Of a DNA stretch of 64,000 nucleotides, positions 37,919 to 47,683 are shown one piece after another. The notes beneath the pieces were generated by a model, which saw only the letters and a program-made list of their open reading frames with translations, was not told the origin of the DNA and searched no databases. The translations under genes were made by a program, and so were the position numbers. Positions within the stretch are counted from its first letter, which is position 1, and every line of letters starts with the position of its first letter. Source of the DNA: Stenotrophomonas indicatrix (lineage in GTDB: Bacteria; Pseudomonadota; Gammaproteobacteria; Xanthomonadales; Xanthomonadaceae); the NCBI GenBank assembly GCA_041545745.1, contig CP168152.1, forward strand, positions 3,160,001 through 3,224,000, given 5' to 3'.

Positions 37919-40900
37919 GGCAGCGGCGGCGGCCGTGGGCCGTCATCAGCCAGCGTTTCCGACGGCAATGATTCGCCGTAGAAGTGGCGCATCAGCGCTT
38001 CGTCCAGCGCACGTTCTTCCGGAGTCGCTGCACGACGCACGCGCGGGCGACGACGCGTGTCCGTCGTGGTCACATCGGTAGTTACCTGCTGCCGTGCCCA
38101 CCCGGCGAACGCCGCCAACGTCTGCGACAGCTGCACCTGCTGTTCCTGCGAGGCGACCAGCAGCTGCAGCAGCGGTGCCAGGCCGGCCTGCAGGTCTTCG
38201 GCCAACGGCGTGGCTGCGGCCTGCGGTACGGCGGCAGCCGGCGCGCTGGCCGGACGTGCATCGGCCAAGCGCTGCAGCGCTGCCAGCAGGGCTGGCCATG
38301 GCGCCGGCTCGGGTGCGGCGGCTACCTCCACCGGCGGTGGCGGCAGCTGCAACGCACTGGCGATGTCGGCCAGCTGCGCGACCACGCGCCCACCGACATC
38401 ACTGTCACCGGCGCCCATCGCCTTGTTGCGCAGGAAATCGCGCTTGATCTGCGCCCAGCGTTGCGCGCGTTCTTCATCGAGCACGCCACGCAGCTCGGAC
38501 AGCTTCAGCAGATTCTCTTCGGCACCGGTGGTCAGCAGCTGCGCTTCGCCCAGGTAGTGGTCAGAGATCAGCTGCTGCAGCTCGTCGTCATTCATCACCG
38601 GCGAAATCTTCTCCGCCAGCTTGTTCATGTTGCGGTAGCTGCCCTGCAGGCGGAAGGGCGGCTCGGTGCGATAGCGGTCATCCTGGGCAGCGCTGGCAAT
38701 GTACTGCTGGTTGACCTTGTAGACCACATCACGGACCTGCAGCATGCGCTGCAAGGTGGCGGTGATCTCGTTGATCTCTGCGCTGCTGTAGGCGTGGCTC
38801 AGGCCGTTGCTGGACACATCCTTGCCCATCGCGCGGTCGACCAGCAGGTACAGGTCGGCCATCTCGCGCGTGGCCAGCGGCGCCAATACCGGGTTGGAGG
38901 TCAGGCTGTTCTCGATGTAGCTGAGAGTGAAGGCTGCTTCCATGCCACCGAGCACATCGCCCAGGTTGTAGATGTCGGCACGGTTGGCCAGCATGTCCGG
39001 AATCTTGAACACTTCGCCGGACTCGGTGTACGGGTTGCCGGCCATGACCACGCAGAATTTCTTGCCACGCATGTCGTAGGTGCGCGTACGGCCGCGCCAT
39101 ACGCCTTCGATGCGGCGCGTGCCATCGCACAGCGAGATGAACTTCTGCAGGAACTCGGGGTGCGTGTGCTGGATGTCATCGACATACAGCATGGTGTTGT
39201 TGCCCATCTCCAACGCCAGGTTGAGCTTTTCCAGCTCTTGCCGCGAGGTGGCGTCCGGTGCCTGCTGGGGATCCAGCGACCGCACTTCGTGGCCCAGTGC
39301 GGGGCCGTTGATCTTCATGAAGACCAGGCCGAGGCGATGTGCCACGTACTCCATCAACGTGGTTTTACCGTAGCCCGGCGGCGAGATCATCATCAGCAGG
39401 CCCATCAGGTCGCTGCGCTTGTTCTCGCCAACAGTGCCCATCTGCTTGGCCAGGTTGTCGCCGATCACGCCGAGATACACGTCGTTGATCAGCTTGTTGC
39501 GTACGAAGGACGACAACGGCCGCGCCTTGAACTCCGACAGCCGCAGGGTTTCGCGTTCGCGGCCGATGATGCCCTGGCGCACCGCCTGATAGGCGTGGAA
39601 TGCCGGCACGAAGGACTGCAGGTGGTGCTGCAGGCGTGCCAGGAAATCATCCAGCGACACGGTCAGGCTGCCGTTGTGGATGCGGGCATGCTCGCCCAGC
39701 AGGCCACTGACCTCCGCCTGCAGCGGTGCATCGCTGGCACGCGTGCGCAGCTGTCGCTGCACCAGCAGCAGTGCCGCCGCTTCTTCGACATAGCCGGCAT
39801 GTGCCGACTGTGCCGGCAGCCCGGCGAGCGCCCGCAGCCATTGCCCGGCCAACGCCCAGCGCATAGCCAGCGGATCCTGCGAGCGCTGCAGCGCACGTTC
39901 AAGCGCTTCACGCTGGCCCGCCTGCTCCAGTTGCTGCGACAGCGCGTCCAGCAGTGCCTGCGCGTGGCGGCTGCTGCTGAACACCGGCTCGCCGGCGACC
40001 AGTTCTTCGCCCAGATACGCCGCTGCAGCATCGGCGGCGGCGGCGTCGAACGGCAATGCATGGGTCTGTGCGTAGTCATGCAGCGCCTTCGCCATTTCCG
40101 CCCGCAGCGCCTGACGCCCCTCATCGGAACCGAACAGGCGCGCGATGGCCTCCGCGCCGGCCTGCCGGCCAGGCCACTGCGCCACGGCTTCATCGCGTTG
40201 CCGCGCGGCCCAGAACAACAGCGCCAACGCGCGCACGTGGGGCGAATGCCGCAGCGGACCGGCCGCCTGCTGCAACGGCAACAGCGCGCGCAGGATCAGG
40301 GCGGCGTCATGGTCATGGATACCGCGCTCGTAACCCTCGCGGTAACGCGGCGCGGCAAAGGCACGGACCCGCTGGTCCAGCGCTTCGGGTTCGGCTGCAT
40401 CGTGCTGCAGCTGGGCCAGGTCCAGGCCATCGCGGCCCTCCTCCGCCGCCAGCAACAGGCACCCGGCCAGGTATTCGCCGCGGTAGATCGCTGCCGACTC
40501 CGAATCCAGGGTCACCTGCCAGAACGGCTTCAGCGCATCCAGCTCGGGATCGTGCAGGGTCTCCAGGAAGTCGGTGCCGGTGAGATGGATGGCAAGGGTT
40601 TCGCCACGCGGCAGCAGGGTCAGGTCCAGCGCCTGGGTGTTCACGCTGAATCGATGGCGCGGACCAAGGCGGACTACGTTGCCACCCGCCTCGTACAGGT
40701 CGCTGCGGTCACGCAGCTGGCGCACAGCCTGGTCGCGGACGCCCTTCAGGCGCGCCTCGACATCGTCAGCCTTGACATTGTCGCGCAGCGCACGCAGGCG
40801 CTCGGCCAGTTCACGCAGCTTGAGGATCAGCGGATCGCCGGCGAAGAACGCGTTGAGTTCGTCGGCCGTGCCGAACCGCTCGGTACGCTTGCCGAGACCA

Positions 40901-43287
40901 TCCAGGATGCGGTTGGCGGCATCGAGCACCGAGCGCGCCTTGCGCTGGCGATCATCCAGCAGGGCCTGCTTGTGCGTATCGAAGGCTTCGACCAGCTCTT
41001 CGCGTTTGCTCAGGATGTCGCCGAGGAACTGCTCATGCTCGCCGAACTGGCTCTCCAGTTCTTCCAGCTGCACCAGCAAGCGCGACAACTGTTCGTCGGC
41101 ACGCTCAGGGTCGCTCGCCATTGCCAGCGCGCTGGTGATCGATTGCGAGAACAGGGCGAACTGGGCGGCGAACTGGGCCACGGCTTCGGCCGAGCCCAGC
41201 GACCTGCGGCGCTGTTCGGCGCGCGCGCGCGCCTGGTTCAGGCGCCCGTACAGCAGCGAGATGGATTCGACCACGCGGGTGCGCGCGGTCGCATCGTCGA
41301 CCTTCAGCCCGGCCATCAGCTCGGACAGCATGTCCAGATCGCCGGCCATGCCGCGCAGGCCGTCCAGCTGCTCATCCAGCTGGCGTGCACTGGCGGCCTG
41401 CTGTGCGGCTTCGTCCAGCGCCTGCATGCGGGCGGTCAAGGGGGCCAGTGCTGCATCGCCGGCAAGGAAGGCTCCGGTGGCGGCGCCGACACGGTCGTGC
41501 GCCTGCACCAGCTCGGCGGCCATCGCCTCGATGCGCGCAGTATCGATGTAGCGCAGTTCGCGGATGGTCAGCAGTCGACCGCGCAGTGCGGTGATCGCGT
41601 TGAGCGCTTCGACGAAGGCCTGCACCTCGTTCCAGTTTTCCGGCTGCAGCCGGCCCAGCAGCGCCTTGTGCGTGGTCTCGGCCTCGACCATTGCCTGGGC
41701 CGACTGCTGGCGGATCGACTGCACCTTTTCGTATTCGTCCAGCACCGATTCGCCGGTGGCGCTGATCTGCCGCAGCAGGGCTTCAGCCCCATCGCAGGCC
41801 TCGTCACCCAGCCAATGATGCGCATCGAAAAGCCGCCGGGTGTCGGCTACCAGGCGCTGGTAGCGCTGCACCGATACATCCTGGCCGTCGATCCCGCGCG
41901 CCAGGTTGAACAGGTTGGAGATGCCACGCACCAGCTCGGCGTTGCCGATGCGGCCCATGAAGGTATTACCGGGCGGACGGCTGGCGGCGAACTCATCGCT
42001 GCTGAAAGGCGTCTGCCAGACCTGCATCGGATGGATGCGGGTCGGCTCGCTGCCTTCGGCATGGAACAGCACCATGCGTCCGTCCTGCATGAAGGCGTAG
42101 CCGTGGCCGAACACCGGATTCTGCAGCACGCGCTGGATGGTGTTGTAGACGAACAGCGCCGAGCGCCCGCCTTCGCGCTCGTAGAAGATGTACAGCACGT
42201 CCTCGCCGTTGGGCGAACGGATGCTGCGCTTGAACTGCATGCCATCCATCGAGGCGTCGAACGCCTTGTGCTCGCCCCCCTGCAGGTAATAGCCGCCGGG
42301 GAAGATGATGCCGTGGTCTTCGGGCAGCTGCACACAGGCCTGGACGATGGCATCGTTGCGCACGATGTCACCGGTGAGCGTGTTGTAGATCAGTCCGCGC
42401 CATTCGGTTTCGCGGTAGGGCAACACTTTCAGCAGCACCAGCGAGCCGACCCGGGCGAACTCGAACTGCGCATCGTCAAGTGACTGCGTGCTGTCTTCCA
42501 CCGGTTCGCTGTAGATGCCCTGCCCGGTTTCGGTGTTGTTCTCCACCTTGATGGTCAGGTCGCCACCGGTGGTCTCCACGAACAGGGTGTCGAGGATGTT
42601 CAGATGCGAATGGCGGCCGTTGACGGCGAGGTCGCGGGTGGCGCGGGTCCATTCGAAATCGAAGGGCGGCGGCAGGGCGATGTCGCGCTCGCCACGGGCG
42701 TCGAGGTAGGTCAATTCACCATCGCGTGCCAGCGCCCAGCGGAATACGCGCACGTCGCTGCTGCGCTCGCCGATCTGGAACGAGGCCAGCAATTTGTCGC
42801 CTACCACAATCAGCTGCAGCAGGCGCGCATGCTTGTAGTAGGCGTACAGCTCGTTGAAGTCGTGCACGAAGCCGGGCTGATCGAGGAAACTGCCCTTCAG
42901 CTCGAGGGCGGCGACGTCGTAGCCCTCAGCGCCCTGCACCAGCCGGTACAGGCCGAACACATCTTCGATGCGGGTCTGGGTCTTCAGCCCGATGAACACG
43001 TTGTAGCCGAACAGCAGGCGGTCCGGACCGACCTGGACGATGTCGCGGCCGACGCAGTTGTTCTCGCTGCGGATACGGAAGCGACCGATCACCTCCAGGC
43101 GGCTGTCGCCGAACTCGACCAGGCGCTGGCGGTTCAGCTGCTCGGCAACGGCCTGCAGGCGCTGGCCCTGTTCGCCAAGACGGCGCCGCAGGACTTCATA
43201 GGCGCCGCCCTGGGCCACGGCCTGGTCGACGGTATCGCCGGCAGCCTCTGGCACGGCGGTCTCGGTGGACGGTTTGATTTCGGACAT
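37915..43287 (-). CDS. Giant DUF3686 AAA ATPase ('DNA repair ATPase')
   Basis: The product is 1790 residues. Residues about 55-460 match the DUF3686 region of predicted 'DNA repair' ATPases (NNCVGRDIVQVGPDRLLFGYN). Residues about 480-900 are long coiled-coil helices. The AAA core is C-terminal: Walker A SPPGYGKTT with Lys1308, Walker B LYVDDIQ with Asp1370-Asp1371, and a sensor-1-like VVMAGNP near residue 1415, resembling MoxR-type ATPases. An Ala/Pro/Gln-rich tail ends the protein. No membrane segment is seen. The family name implies DNA repair, but evidence for this is weak; position between flotillin and TelA genes suggests a membrane role. It is preceded by 82 bases that hold a hairpin. 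Confidence 0.88.
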   Translation of the reverse strand: MSEIKPSTETAVPEAAGDTVDQAVAQGGAYEVLRRRLGEQGQRLQAVAEQLNRQRLVEFGDSRLEVIGRFRIRSENNCVGRDIVQVGPDRLLFGYNVFIGLKTQTRIEDVFGLYRLVQGAEGYDVAALELKGSFLDQPGFVHDFNELYAYYKHARLLQLIVVGDKLLASFQIGERSSDVRVFRWALARDGELTYLDARGERDIALPPPFDFEWTRATRDLAVNGRHSHLNILDTLFVETTGGDLTIKVENNTETGQGIYSEPVEDSTQSLDDAQFEFARVGSLVLLKVLPYRETEWRGLIYNTLTGDIVRNDAIVQACVQLPEDHGIIFPGGYYLQGGEHKAFDASMDGMQFKRSIRSPNGEDVLYIFYEREGGRSALFVYNTIQRVLQNPVFGHGYAFMQDGRMVLFHAEGSEPTRIHPMQVWQTPFSSDEFAASRPPGNTFMGRIGNAELVRGISNLFNLARGIDGQDVSVQRYQRLVADTRRLFDAHHWLGDEACDGAEALLRQISATGESVLDEYEKVQSIRQQSAQAMVEAETTHKALLGRLQPENWNEVQAFVEALNAITALRGRLLTIRELRYIDTARIEAMAAELVQAHDRVGAATGAFLAGDAALAPLTARMQALDEAAQQAASARQLDEQLDGLRGMAGDLDMLSELMAGLKVDDATARTRVVESISLLYGRLNQARARAEQRRRSLGSAEAVAQFAAQFALFSQSITSALAMASDPERADEQLSRLLVQLEELESQFGEHEQFLGDILSKREELVEAFDTHKQALLDDRQRKARSVLDAANRILDGLGKRTERFGTADELNAFFAGDPLILKLRELAERLRALRDNVKADDVEARLKGVRDQAVRQLRDRSDLYEAGGNVVRLGPRHRFSVNTQALDLTLLPRGETLAIHLTGTDFLETLHDPELDALKPFWQVTLDSESAAIYRGEYLAGCLLLAAEEGRDGLDLAQLQHDAAEPEALDQRVRAFAAPRYREGYERGIHDHDAALILRALLPLQQAAGPLRHSPHVRALALLFWAARQRDEAVAQWPGRQAGAEAIARLFGSDEGRQALRAEMAKALHDYAQTHALPFDAAAADAAAAYLGEELVAGEPVFSSSRHAQALLDALSQQLEQAGQREALERALQRSQDPLAMRWALAGQWLRALAGLPAQSAHAGYVEEAAALLLVQRQLRTRASDAPLQAEVSGLLGEHARIHNGSLTVSLDDFLARLQHHLQSFVPAFHAYQAVRQGIIGRERETLRLSEFKARPLSSFVRNKLINDVYLGVIGDNLAKQMGTVGENKRSDLMGLLMMISPPGYGKTTLMEYVAHRLGLVFMKINGPALGHEVRSLDPQQAPDATSRQELEKLNLALEMGNNTMLYVDDIQHTHPEFLQKFISLCDGTRRIEGVWRGRTRTYDMRGKKFCVVMAGNPYTESGEVFKIPDMLANRADIYNLGDVLGGMEAAFTLSYIENSLTSNPVLAPLATREMADLYLLVDRAMGKDVSSNGLSHAYSSAEINEITATLQRMLQVRDVVYKVNQQYIASAAQDDRYRTEPPFRLQGSYRNMNKLAEKISPVMNDDELQQLISDHYLGEAQLLTTGAEENLLKLSELRGVLDEERAQRWAQIKRDFLRNKAMGAGDSDVGGRVVAQLADIASALQLPPPPVEVAAAPEPAPWPALLAALQRLADARPASAPAAAVPQAAATPLAEDLQAGLAPLLQLLVASQEQQVQLSQTLAAFAGWARQQVTTDVTTTDTRRRPRVRRAATPEERALDEALMRHFYGESLPSETLADDGPRPPPLP

Positions 43288-43340
43288 CAGCAGGTTTCCG
43301 GCTCACGAACGGCCGGCCGTCGATGCGGCCGGCACGGGTG

Positions 43341-43362
43341 GGCGATGGCGGTGGCCATCGCC
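43341..43362 (-). repeat. Hairpin between the flotillin and ATPase genes
   Basis: GGCGATGG and CCATCGCC arms form a perfect 8-bp stem in the 82-base gap between the two genes. It may be a REP-like element or a partial terminator that sets the relative expression of the large ATPase. Confidence 0.5.
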
Positions 43363-43369
43363 GGGTGGA

Positions 43370-45388
43370 TCAGCGCGCGCTGTCGACCACAGCGGTCGAC
43401 TCGACGGGCACGGTCTCCACGTCCTCGGCGATCTGCCGCGGCGCGTTGTCGGCCACGTTGACGCCCAGGTAGCGCTGCATCAGGTCCTGCACGATCGGGC
43501 TCTTGCCGGCGAAGCCTTCGATCGACTTGCCCAGCGAAACCGCCTTGATCAGGTTTTCGAACATGCCACCGTCGCCACCAATCAGGTCGATGTCTGCATT
43601 GCGCAGGGCGCTGGCGATGACGCCGGCGTTCTCGCGCGAGACTTCCTTGCCGGCTTCGATCGAAGCCAGCGCCTGCTTGAGGCTGTTGTCCAGCATCATG
43701 CGGAACTCTTCGTGGCCACGTGCCTGGTCGCTCAGCGAGGCGATGGCCTCGAACTTGCGGACCAGGCCTTCGGCTTCGGCCAGCAGCTTCTTCTGCACCA
43801 CGCCGGCTTCGGCATTGCCCAGCGATTCGGTGGCGGTGGCGCGGGCCAGGCCCATCTTTTCCTCGCCCTGTGCCTGTGCCTGCAGCGTCTCGGCCAGCAC
43901 GCGTGCCTCGTTGCTGCCCTGCTTCAGGTTCGCTTCGGCCTTGGCTTCGATCACGCGCGCCTCGGCGATGCCGACCTTCTCGATGGCCAACGCCGATGCT
44001 TCGCGCACCTGCGCTTCGGCCAGCCCGGGTGCCGCCTGTTCGGCGCGGAACGCGTCGGCCAGCAGGCGCTTGGCCTCGGCCTGCTTGCCGGCCGCTTCGT
44101 GCTCGGCCTGCGCCAGCGTGGTCAGCTCCACTGCGCGATGCTTGGAGGCGGTCTCGCGGGCCTGTGCTTCCTTCACTTCGCGCACCAGCGATTCCTGCGC
44201 CTTGGCTTCAGCTTCCAGGATCAGCACCTGCTTCTGGCGGTCGGCCTCGGAGACTTCGCGCACTTCCTTGATGCGCTCTTCTTCCTGCGCCACGGTCTTG
44301 TCGATGGAGATGCGTTCGCGGGTGATGTTGGCCACGTCCATCTTGCCCTGCTCGACCACCTTGTCACGCTCCACGCCCTGCAGCTGTACTTCGCGATCGG
44401 TGGTGACCTGCTCCAGCTGGCGTGCACGTTCGACGCGCTCGGCTTCGATGGCCACGGCGCGCTGGCGGTTCTGCTCGGCCACTTCGACTTCGCGCATGCG
44501 GTTCTGCTCGCGGATGTCGATCACCTGCTGCGCTTCGATGCGGGCGTTCTCGGACAGCTGGCGCTGTTCTTCCTGCACCTTGGCGGTCTCGGCTTCCTCG
44601 CGCGCACGGATGGTCTCGATCTCGCGCTTCTGCCGTGCCTCGGCCTCGGCCTGCTGGCGTTCAAGCGCCAGCAACGCTTCGCGCGCTTCCACGTTCTTCT
44701 TGGTGATGGCCAGCTTCTCGTTCTGCTCCAGCTCGTTGGTCACCACGTTCTGCGCAGCGGTCAGCTCGGTGATCTTGCGGATGCCCTGTGCGTCGAGGAT
44801 GTTGAACTGGTCCAGCAGCGACTTCGGAGTCTGCTCCAGGTAGTCGATGGCCACGTCTTCCAGCACATACCCATTGAGGTCGTTGCCGATCACCGCGATG
44901 ATCTCGTCGCGGAATTCCTGGCGCTTCTCGAACAGCTCGGTGAAGTCGAACTTCTTGCCGACCGTCTTCAGTGCTTCGGAGAACTTGGCGTTGAACAGCT
45001 CATCGACCGCGTGTTTGTCCGAGGCGCGATCTGCGCCGATGGCCTTGGCCACGCGCAGCACGTCGGCCTGGGTCTCGTTGACCCGCAGGTAGAACGCCAC
45101 GGCGATGTCGGCCCGCATGTTGTCGCGGCAGATCAGGCCTTCCTTGCCGCGGCGGTCGATCTGCAGGGTGATCAGGCTGATCCGCATCAGCTCGGCGCGG
45201 TACAGCACGGGAATGATCAGCGCGCCGGTGAAATGCACCTTGGGGGTCGCACTCATGTCGTTGACGATCAACGCCACGCCCTGGTCGACCTTGCGGTAGA
45301 ACGCCTTGAACAGGCCGGCCACGCCGAGCAGGAGGGCCACGATGGTGCCCACGATGGCCAGGAAAGGTAGTGCGGATTCCAACGTCAT
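43370..45388 (-). CDS. YqiK-type flotillin (SPFH/band 7 protein)
   Basis: The product is 672 residues. One N-terminal membrane segment (about residues 8-30) is followed by an SPFH domain (about 35-200, with KVHFTGALIIPVLYRAELM and LNGYVLEDVAIDYL). A very long Glu/Ala/Arg-rich coiled-coil (about 220-530) and a C-terminal flotillin region complete it. Flotillins polymerise on the inner face of the membrane into scaffolds that organise lipid domains. The ATG overlaps the stop of the NfeD/YqiJ-like gene (ATGA), the usual flotillin-partner arrangement. Confidence 0.92.
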   Translation of the reverse strand: MTLESALPFLAIVGTIVALLLGVAGLFKAFYRKVDQGVALIVNDMSATPKVHFTGALIIPVLYRAELMRISLITLQIDRRGKEGLICRDNMRADIAVAFYLRVNETQADVLRVAKAIGADRASDKHAVDELFNAKFSEALKTVGKKFDFTELFEKRQEFRDEIIAVIGNDLNGYVLEDVAIDYLEQTPKSLLDQFNILDAQGIRKITELTAAQNVVTNELEQNEKLAITKKNVEAREALLALERQQAEAEARQKREIETIRAREEAETAKVQEEQRQLSENARIEAQQVIDIREQNRMREVEVAEQNRQRAVAIEAERVERARQLEQVTTDREVQLQGVERDKVVEQGKMDVANITRERISIDKTVAQEEERIKEVREVSEADRQKQVLILEAEAKAQESLVREVKEAQARETASKHRAVELTTLAQAEHEAAGKQAEAKRLLADAFRAEQAAPGLAEAQVREASALAIEKVGIAEARVIEAKAEANLKQGSNEARVLAETLQAQAQGEEKMGLARATATESLGNAEAGVVQKKLLAEAEGLVRKFEAIASLSDQARGHEEFRMMLDNSLKQALASIEAGKEVSRENAGVIASALRNADIDLIGGDGGMFENLIKAVSLGKSIEGFAGKSPIVQDLMQRYLGVNVADNAPRQIAEDVETVPVESTAVVDSAR

Positions 45389-46059
45389 TGATGATTCTCC
45401 TTGTTGCCCGGAAGCAGGTTGTCCTGGAAGTCGAGGGCGACCGCGTCGGCGCGGACCACCCGATAATGGTGTTGTGCAGCCACATGCTCGACCAGCACGA
45501 TGCGCTCGCCGCGCTGCAGTTCGATGTCGCTGCGGATCTGCAGTACCAGGCCGGCACCGCCGTCGTCGACGGTGGCATGGCCACTGCGTGCGTCGACCTT
45601 CGGCGAGGCGACCACGCCAACGCGGCCCAGCAGCGAGGCCTGCGGCACCGGGCGCAGGCGCAGCAGGAAGCGGCGGATGGGGCGCAGCAGCAGCGCGGTG
45701 ACCGGCACGGCCGGCAGTGGTGCGAGCACCGCCACGACGGTGCCCAATGACCAGCGCAGCAGGTCGGGCAACGGCAGCAGCAGGTACAGATGGATGAAGT
45801 AGGTGAGGGTCCAGGCGAACAGGCTCAGCAGCGTCACCACCACCATGAGCGGCACGCCGCCCAGGCCCCAGCGCGCCAGCAGGGCGGACAGACCACTGAG
45901 ATGGGCGTCGCCTTCGAGGGCACCGTCGGCACCAACCTCGCCGAAACCGTCATCGACCAGGCCGAAGGCGGCAATTCCCCAATACAGGACCGCCACCGCC
46001 AGCGCCACGCTGTACGGGAGGGTCGGATAACCGAGTACGACGGTTAGGAATTCCTGCAT
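45385..46059 (-). CDS. YqiJ/NfeD-like membrane protein with OB-fold tail
   Basis: The product is 224 residues. Three membrane segments lie in the first 130 residues (YSVALAVAVLYWGIAAFGLV, LGGVPLMVVVTLLSLFAWTL, LGTVVAVLAPLPAVPVTALL), followed by a soluble beta-rich domain (LGRVGVVASPKVDARSG, LQRGERIVLVEH) of the OB-fold type. This is the architecture of E. coli YqiJ and NfeD-like flotillin partners. GGAAGG before the ATG at 46059 is a good ribosome-binding site. It is the first gene of the block and couples to the flotillin gene by ATGA. Confidence 0.85.
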   Translation of the reverse strand: MQEFLTVVLGYPTLPYSVALAVAVLYWGIAAFGLVDDGFGEVGADGALEGDAHLSGLSALLARWGLGGVPLMVVVTLLSLFAWTLTYFIHLYLLLPLPDLLRWSLGTVVAVLAPLPAVPVTALLLRPIRRFLLRLRPVPQASLLGRVGVVASPKVDARSGHATVDDGGAGLVLQIRSDIELQRGERIVLVEHVAAQHHYRVVRADAVALDFQDNLLPGNKENHQ

Positions 46060-46162
46060 CGCTTGCCTTCCTGGGCGGGGGCGCCAGGCGCCCGTTCGGA
46101 GCACGCCACCAGCGGCTCCGTCGATCCTCGTGCCGGCCCTCATGGCCAGCACGCTTGGGATC

Positions 46163-46201
46163 ATCCTATGTGAAGAGGGTGTGCAGGCTCAAATGTGAAG
46201 A
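46163..46201 (-). promoter_or_regulatory. Candidate promoter with direct-repeat operator for the flotillin block
   Basis: On the minus strand TTGAGC (46192-46187) and TAGGAT (46168-46163) are spaced by 18 bases. The 9-base direct repeat TCTTCACAT occurs at 46201-46193, just before the -35, and at 46176-46168, meeting the -10. The repeats are 25 bases apart. This lies about 100 bases before the first gene of the block and just past the trpF stop. Confidence 0.5.
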
Positions 46202-46227
46202 CCGGACACCTCGGAAGTGACCGTGTC

Positions 46228-46884
46228 TCAATCCAGCACGGCGCAGTCGGAGCGCCGGACTTCTTCCACGAACGTGCGCATCTTGTAGCCGTCCTTGATG
46301 CCCGGCTCCAGTTCGATGCCACTGGACACATCCACGCCCCACGGCAGGGTCGCCAGCACAGCGTCATGCACGTTCTCCGGCGTCAGGCCTCCGGCCAGCA
46401 GGAACGGCCGGTGCAGGCCGGTGGGGATACGCGACCAGTCGAAGGCCACGCCGGTACCGCCGCCGCCGCCCGGCGCATGGCTGTCGAACAGGAAGCCGGC
46501 GGCGCTGGGGTAGCGCAGCTGCAGGGTGCGCGCATTGATCTCCTCGCGCCCGCCCATGGCGATCGCCTTCAGGTAAGGCATGTTGAAGCTGCGGCAGAAG
46601 CTCTCGTCTTCCTCGCCATGGAACTGCAGCAGGGTCGGCCGCACGGTGCGCAGCACCTCGCGCACTTCTTCCCGGCTGTTGTTGCGGAACAGCGCCACCA
46701 CGTCGACCATCGGTGCGATCGCCTGGCGCATCGCGCGCGCTTCGGCCGGCGCGACCCGGCGGCTGCTCTCGCGGGCGAAGATGAAGCCCACCGCATCCAC
46801 GCCCAGCTCGCCGGCCAGGCGCACGTCGCCGGCACGGGTCATGCCACAGAACTTGATGCGGGTACGGTAGTAGGAGCGGCTCAT
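46228..46884 (-). CDS. trpF: Phosphoribosylanthranilate isomerase
   Basis: The product is 218 residues, a small TIM barrel catalysing an Amadori rearrangement in tryptophan synthesis. The catalytic Cys is Cys13 in [11 protein letters not shown], and the general-acid Asp lies in [10 protein letters not shown]. The ATG at 46884 overlaps the truA stop (ATGA), the same truA-trpF coupling known from Pseudomonas. Its partners trpB and trpA lie 12 kb away beyond the flotillin/ATPase block. Confidence 0.97.
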   Translation of the reverse strand: MSRSYYRTRIKFCGMTRAGDVRLAGELGVDAVGFIFARESSRRVAPAEARAMRQAIAPMVDVVALFRNNSREEVREVLRTVRPTLLQFHGEEDESFCRSFNMPYLKAIAMGGREEINARTLQLRYPSAAGFLFDSHAPGGGGGTGVAFDWSRIPTGLHRPFLLAGGLTPENVHDAVLATLPWGVDVSSGIELEPGIKDGYKMRTFVEEVRRSDCAVLD

Positions 46885-47651
46885 AGCGTTACCTCGGCGG
46901 GCAGATGCCAGTTGTCGGGGTACAGCGGCCCCAGGAACACCAGTCCCTGCGGAGGAGCAGTGGGACCGGCCACGGTGCGGTCGCGCCCGGCCAGCAGTTC
47001 GGCGATCCACTCCACCGGTTTCTCTCCACTGCCAACCAGAATCAACGAGCCGACGATATTGCGGACCATGTGATGAAGGAATGCATTGCCACGCACCGCC
47101 ACCTCGATGACGTCGTCGTGGCGGCTGACCTGCAGCGACTGCAGCTCTCGCCGGGCATGCAGGGCCTGGCACTGGACCGAGCGGAAGGCGCTGAAATCGT
47201 TCTCGCCCAGCAGGGCCTGCCCGGCCAGGTGCATGCGCTCGGCATCGAGCGGGCGCCGCTCCCAGCTGAGGGTCTGCCGACCCAGCGCCGGACGTACTTC
47301 GCGGTTGAGCAGGCGGTAGCGATAGCGTCGTGCCCGCGCGGAGAAGCGGGCATGGAAGTCATCGGCCACCGGCACGCACCAGCGCACCGCGATCGAACGC
47401 GGCAAGCGGGTGGTGGTGCCGAGCATCCAGGCGCGCGGATCACGCACCACGTCGGTATCGAAGTGCACGACCTGGCATTGGCCGTGCACGCCGGCATCGG
47501 TGCGGCCGGCGCAGACCACCTGCAAGGGGGTGTCGGCCACCGATGACAGGGCCTGTTCCAGGCTGGCCTGGACACTGGGGCCGCCCTCGCCCAGGTTCTG
47601 CCAGCCCCTGAAATCGCTGCCGTCGTACTCGACGCCGAGCGCGTAACGCAT
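46881..47651 (-). CDS. truA: tRNA pseudouridine(38-40) synthase
   Basis: The product is 256 residues. TruA makes pseudouridine at positions 38-40 of the tRNA anticodon stem-loop. The catalytic Asp is in [14 protein letters not shown], and the conserved [13 protein letters not shown] helix is present near residue 200. The gene is coupled to trpF and lies 32 bases after a VOC-family gene. Confidence 0.97.
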   Translation of the reverse strand: MRYALGVEYDGSDFRGWQNLGEGGPSVQASLEQALSSVADTPLQVVCAGRTDAGVHGQCQVVHFDTDVVRDPRAWMLGTTTRLPRSIAVRWCVPVADDFHARFSARARRYRYRLLNREVRPALGRQTLSWERRPLDAERMHLAGQALLGENDFSAFRSVQCQALHARRELQSLQVSRHDDVIEVAVRGNAFLHHMVRNIVGSLILVGSGEKPVEWIAELLAGRDRTVAGPTAPPQGLVFLGPLYPDNWHLPAEVTL

Positions 47652-47683
47652 GTGCTACCTCGATGTTGCGGGTGGGGCGGCGC

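Noticed and set aside
37984..42483. A 1499-codon open frame on the plus strand opposite the giant ATPase gene
   Set aside because: Its protein is His/Gln/Arg/Leu-rich nonsense typical of antisense frames in GC-rich DNA, and the minus-strand frame has clear domain motifs.
37915..43287. A firm DNA-repair role for the giant ATPase
   Set aside because: The label comes from a family name only; the sequence shows no nuclease or DNA-binding motif and its neighbours are membrane proteins.
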